Source: Theropithecus gelada (Eukaryota > Chordata > Mammalia > Primates > Cercopithecidae). Taken from it: a stretch of DNA of 64,000 nt. The DNA lies in the NCBI RefSeq assembly GCF_003255815.1, contig NC_037669.1, forward strand, positions 131,115,307-131,179,306, given 5' to 3'. The position numbers and the translations under genes are program-made. Of this stretch, positions 60,370 through 64,000 are shown piece by piece. Below the pieces are notes generated by a model. That model saw nothing but the letters and a program-made list of their open reading frames with translations, was not told the DNA's origin and made no database searches. The number at the start of each line of letters is the position of its first letter. Position 1 is the first letter of the stretch.

Positions 60370-60490
60370 ATTTAAACTTCCTGAGAGCAGGGGACCTGAA
60401 GTGTTTGTCTTGTTCACTGCTATATCCCCAGTTCCTAGTATGGGGTATATGGGAGGTGCTCGAGAGCATCAGTTGTTGTTATTGTCAAAG
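60370..60490 (+). mobile_element. L2 3' end fragment
   Basis: 'aacttcctgagagcaggggacctgaagtgtttgtcttgttcactgctatatccccagttcctag' matches the L2 terminal block. Confidence 0.7.
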
Positions 60491-62099
60491 TTTTAAAGAG
60501 ATGAAAGAGGGAGAAAAAAGTAGCAAAAAGAAGAAAGAAAATAGTAATGGATTATTTTAGAAAAGATATTTGGGTCAATGACACCGAATAATTGTTCATT
60601 CATTTCTTCTGGCTAGCTGGATGCTGTAAGTAACACCCTAAACCCTTCTCCTCCAAAATTTAGATAATTCTTCTCTTTGCCTCCAAAAACTGACAGAAAA
60701 TGGCCAATACGTACTTCTCAAACCGGTGAGTGATTGCCAGCTGTTAGCTACAGTGCACACTAAAAGCCCATATCACCTTTCAACACTGCAGGAGTGTCTT
60801 GCTTTGGGCAAAGACTTATTTCTCAGGAAAAGATTGTTCTGAGTAAAGTGAGAGAAGATCTGTGTGGCACATAACATAGCTTTAGTGTTCAATGACTACT
60901 GGATAAGATAAATAATGAAAAAAAAGATGTTTTAATTAAAATACAAAAGCGGTCATTTTCTGCTCAATAAAAATGTTCTAATTATGCTACCTGAATTACA
61001 ATGTGAACCATAATAAAAAAGGAATACTTTAGTAAGAAAAAAAATTATAAATGACACTTACATGTAAAATACTCTTAAATATTACATGAAATAAGAAAAA
61101 AAGGGAAGGAGACAACAGAGGAAAAAACAGAGGGAAACAAGCCCATAATACCTACAGAGCCTGCTGAAATGAAGTGGATCACTCAGTCTTAGGACTGGAA
61201 ATAGCCATAAAACATACTAACCATCCCATATCAGTTTAAAAGCTACCCAAGGAAGATTCAATATTTCACAACCTAATCAGACTAAGATGGTAGAATTATT
61301 GGCATATTTACTCTTGTTTAGATGGCTGGGGTTCTTGGGTTAATAAACATGTATTTTAAAATTATTCCTTCTCTAATCTTAGTATCTTCATGCTACATTC
61401 TCAAAATAATTTCCTTTTATTTTGCTCTTAGCAGAGGTGAAGAACGGCTAATCCCCAAAGTCTGGACTAGAACACTTCATGTGCATGAAGACCTTTTTGA
61501 TAATGTATCACCTTTCTACTCTTGCTCCTCTGAAATAGATCAGATCTGTCCCTTTAACCTTTTTTGTTTAGATTTTTAGATCCCACTGTTATATACTTCT
61601 TGATTCTCCCAAACTATCTTCTCTTCTCACTCAAGCTCAAATCCTATTCCAAAAAGGATTTGAACAGTGCCAATTATAAGAAAATAGTTTAGAGGAGTAC
61701 AACAGCAGACTTTGAAACTGAAGCCTTGACATTTATATATATTTTAAAGCTGAGGTGAAAAGGGATTAAAAATTTCTAAAGCATCCCAGAATAGATCCTT
61801 GGATTTCAAGCCAATTACTTTGAAGTTACCTATTTAAATTTCCAGTTTTGGATTCAATCAAAGGGTCATGCTATTTTATTTCGGAGAAATTACAGCGATG
61901 TGCTCAATAGACAAGTGGGCAGGTCCCATTTGTCTACCAAGATTTAAAAATAACTACTCTTTCCCACACAGCCGTCTTCTCTTTTATTATTATTATTTCG
62001 CGATTTGCCAAGAGCTAAAACCACTCTACAACACTTATTTCAATGAACTATTACAGAGGACAATTGAAATCATTTTCTACTAATTATTCTGTTTTCTTA
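60491..62099. other. Unique AT-rich stretch
   Basis: Nothing recognised. Confidence 0.5.
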
Positions 62100-62560
62100 A
62101 ATTGTGTGTAAAGACCTGTCTTATGTGAAAGGATCGCAGTAGGTCTAATTATCAGCTTCAGGAAAATTAATTGCAACTTTAAGGACTTTGATTCCCTGGC
62201 TTTAAAGCCACCAGTACCTGCCAAAACACAGAAATGACTGAGAAGTGTCACATTCATGAATTGCCGGGAACTGTCATTCATGAATGACCAAAGAGACACA
62301 GCAATGCTGCTTTAAGTGTCCACTACAGTTCCCACCTTTCTGTCTCAGGTTACTGTGATGTCATCAACTAATGATTGGCTAGCAATTATTATGCCCTGCA
62401 CCAGAGCAAGGGGCTCCTAATTATTACAGTGGCTTGATTTGTTTCAATGTATAAAGTATTTAAAATTATTTTTGAACCATTTGGCTAGTTCTGATGTCTT
62501 CATTAGCAAATAATCTTCTATCATACTCTAATATTTTTGGGGCATTTTGGAGGACAATTG
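62100..62560. promoter_or_regulatory. Candidate conserved non-coding element (motif-dense)
   Basis: Repeat-free sequence with TAATTA-type homeodomain motifs (near 62147, 62167, 62385, 62419), CTTTGAT TCF-type, TGATGTCATCA ATF/CRE-like (near 62357), a CCAAT-type ATTGG, and a 16-bp palindrome at 62273-62288. This composition is common in vertebrate developmental enhancers. Conservation was not tested. Confidence 0.3.
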
Positions 62561-63333
62561 CTTCATAATCTTCAACCAACATTAACTCTTTTCTGGAAAG
62601 TGGGTGGGACAACTTTGTCATAGTGGTGAAGAGGTAGTTATAGCACTCTGTCCTATGAGCCTTTACCTGGCATTCTAGCCTTCTACCCTGAGGTCGGCTT
62701 TACAGGGTTTGGTAACTCCTCCTCCCCTACCCCCACACCCACACACACTTCTCCCATGGTCAGGATCTGGAAGGGAAAGTGGCAGGTGCTGGCAAGAAAT
62801 ACTAACCTTGTCCTCAGGGCAAATTTTGAATTGTTGCTACCACAGAGATATATATCGGGAGGGACTGAGTAACAGCGGCAGCTGGACAAGAGCAGCAGTG
62901 AGGGCAGCATGTGATTCTAGCAACAATGGACAAGCCAAGACTAAAGCATCCCATAGCAATACCTGAAGCAAATGCCAGGGCTTCTAAGCTCTATGCAACT
63001 ACATTCTTCCTGGAGTTTTCTTAGCTGGAGAGAACATTCCCATACCCAGTCATGTTTGCAATAGTATCTTTTGAGTACAAAAATGAGACCAATTTACATA
63101 CCTACAAATATTTGTACATACTGCACCAAAGGCAGAAACTATAAAAAATTGTTATTCTATTCCACTGAATCTAAGACTTTTTTTTTTTTTCACATTTTAA
63201 CATCTCTGAAATCAATATATGTCATACAATTTTTGGAAAAAAACAATAGCTCTGACAACATAAAAACAAAACTTTAAATTTCTATATGGCAAAAAATACC
63301 ACATATACTGTTAAGAGGAAAACTTAAAAAGTA
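62561..63333. other. Unique non-coding stretch
   Basis: A low-complexity C/A-rich patch at about 62715-62750 and a T-run at 63179-63190. Nothing else recognised. Confidence 0.5.
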
Positions 63334-63565
63334 TTTACAACCTTATGCCTAACATAAGGTTATAAGGTTACAGCCTTAAGACTAACATAAGGTTATAAGG
63401 TTACAGCCTTATGCCTAACATAAGGTTATAAGGTTACAGCCTTATGCCTAACATAAGGTTATAAGGTTACAGCTTTATGCCTAACATAAGGTTATAAGGT
63501 AACAGCCTTATGCCTAACATAAGGTTATAAGGTTATAGCCTTATGCCTAACATAAGGTTTATACC
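63334..63565. repeat. 33-bp minisatellite, about 7 copies, hairpin unit
   Basis: Unit starts fall exactly 33 bp apart at 63341, 63374, 63407, 63440, 63473, 63506 and 63539, with no indels. Each unit holds CCTTATG-CCTAA-CATAAGG (a 7-bp stem, 5-nt loop) followed by TTATAAGGTTACAG. Copy 2 (CCTTAAG) and copy 5 (CTTTATG) vary the stem, and the last copy degenerates after 63557. Confidence 0.95.
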
Positions 63566-63799
63566 CTTAATAACCAGGAGCTTTTACAAATCACACCAAA
63601 GCTGAGCAAACAATAGGGAAAAGGGATAATGATGTGCACAGGAAAGTTACAAAAGAGGGGGCAGGAAATTTCATATCTAAATAGTTTTGTTATTACCATT
63701 ATAATGACACTCATATAGTCCTACCTCTACCCTGCTGCTCCTTAGAGGCCAGTTATTAATTTAGGCTGGAGAAAAGGGGAAAAGGAAAGAATCTTCTCT

Positions 63800-63985
63800 T
63801 TTCCAAGCATTGTACTTCTAGATTTCACAAACGTGAATTCACTGAAGCCTAATAACAATCCTATGAATTTAATATCATTGTGCATATGAGGAAAGCAAGG
63901 ATTAGAGAAGCTGAGTAATTTAAACAAATTCTCAGAGCAGGTATAGTAAAGCCCACATTCCTGGTTCGGAGTCCTTATACACCTG
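63800..63985 (-). mobile_element. MIR fragment, reverse
   Basis: 'cctaataacaatcctatgaatttaatatcattgtgcatatgaggaaagcaagg' and 'gagaagctgagtaatttaaac' follow the reverse MIR 3' half and core. Confidence 0.7.
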
Positions 63986-64000
63986 ATCAGAGCACAATTC

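Noticed and set aside
63334..63565. CRISPR-like array of 33-bp repeats
   Set aside because: Repeats are directly tandem with no spacers, and the setting is primate DNA. It is a minisatellite.

Overview
The window reads as primate, most likely human, nuclear DNA with no recognisable host protein-coding gene or structural RNA gene. The species call rests on AluY, AluS, AluJ and FLAM SINEs, primate L1 (L1PA/L1PB type) LINEs, MaLR LTRs (MST and MLT1), MER5A and Tigger-like DNA transposons, and old MIR and L2 copies. It is AT-rich, has no CpG island, and every longer open frame examined is a chance frame, a repeat product, or at best an unproven exon. It looks like intergenic or deep intronic sequence.

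Layout. 1-8.6 kb: mostly unique sequence with an ERV LTR remnant, a reverse MLT1, MIR and L2-like scraps and two microsatellites. 8.6-10.2 kb: two AluY copies in opposite orientation. 10.6-12 kb: a compound microsatellite, then a GC-richer unique patch with a perfect estrogen-response-element core next to an AP-1 site. 14.7-15.7 kb: an old L1 3' end. 18.4-22.8 kb: Alu, a long L2 and an LTR split by an Alu. 24-33.6 kb: microsatellites, MIRs, MER5A, L1 and L2 fragments. 33.7-34.2 kb: a unique patch rich in regulatory motifs. 35-38.6 kb: Alus and a Tigger-like element.

The dominant structure is at 39.9-47.5 kb. An MST/THE1-type LTR was split by an almost full-length reverse-strand L1 of about 6.5 kb. 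That L1 then received an AluY and a second, 5'-truncated L1 inside ORF1. The host L1 is dead: the endonuclease catalytic Asp and the second Asp of the reverse-transcriptase FADD box are both replaced, and both ORFs carry further breaks.

48-64 kb: L2, AluJ inside MIR, AluY, MER5A, MLT1, a solo class I ERV LTR with an intact 4-bp target duplication, further MaLR and Alu copies, a homeodomain-motif-rich unique patch near 62.3 kb, and a regular 33-bp hairpin minisatellite near 63.4 kb.

No cooperating gene system was found. The points most worth checking are the 33-bp minisatellite, a tail-only retroposition scar at 38.94 kb, the ERE/AP-1 pair at 11.2 kb, the motif-dense patches at 33.8 and 62.3 kb, and a pair of phase-compatible candidate exons at 7.7 and 10.2 kb. 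Repeat family names come from memory of consensus sequences, without a database run.
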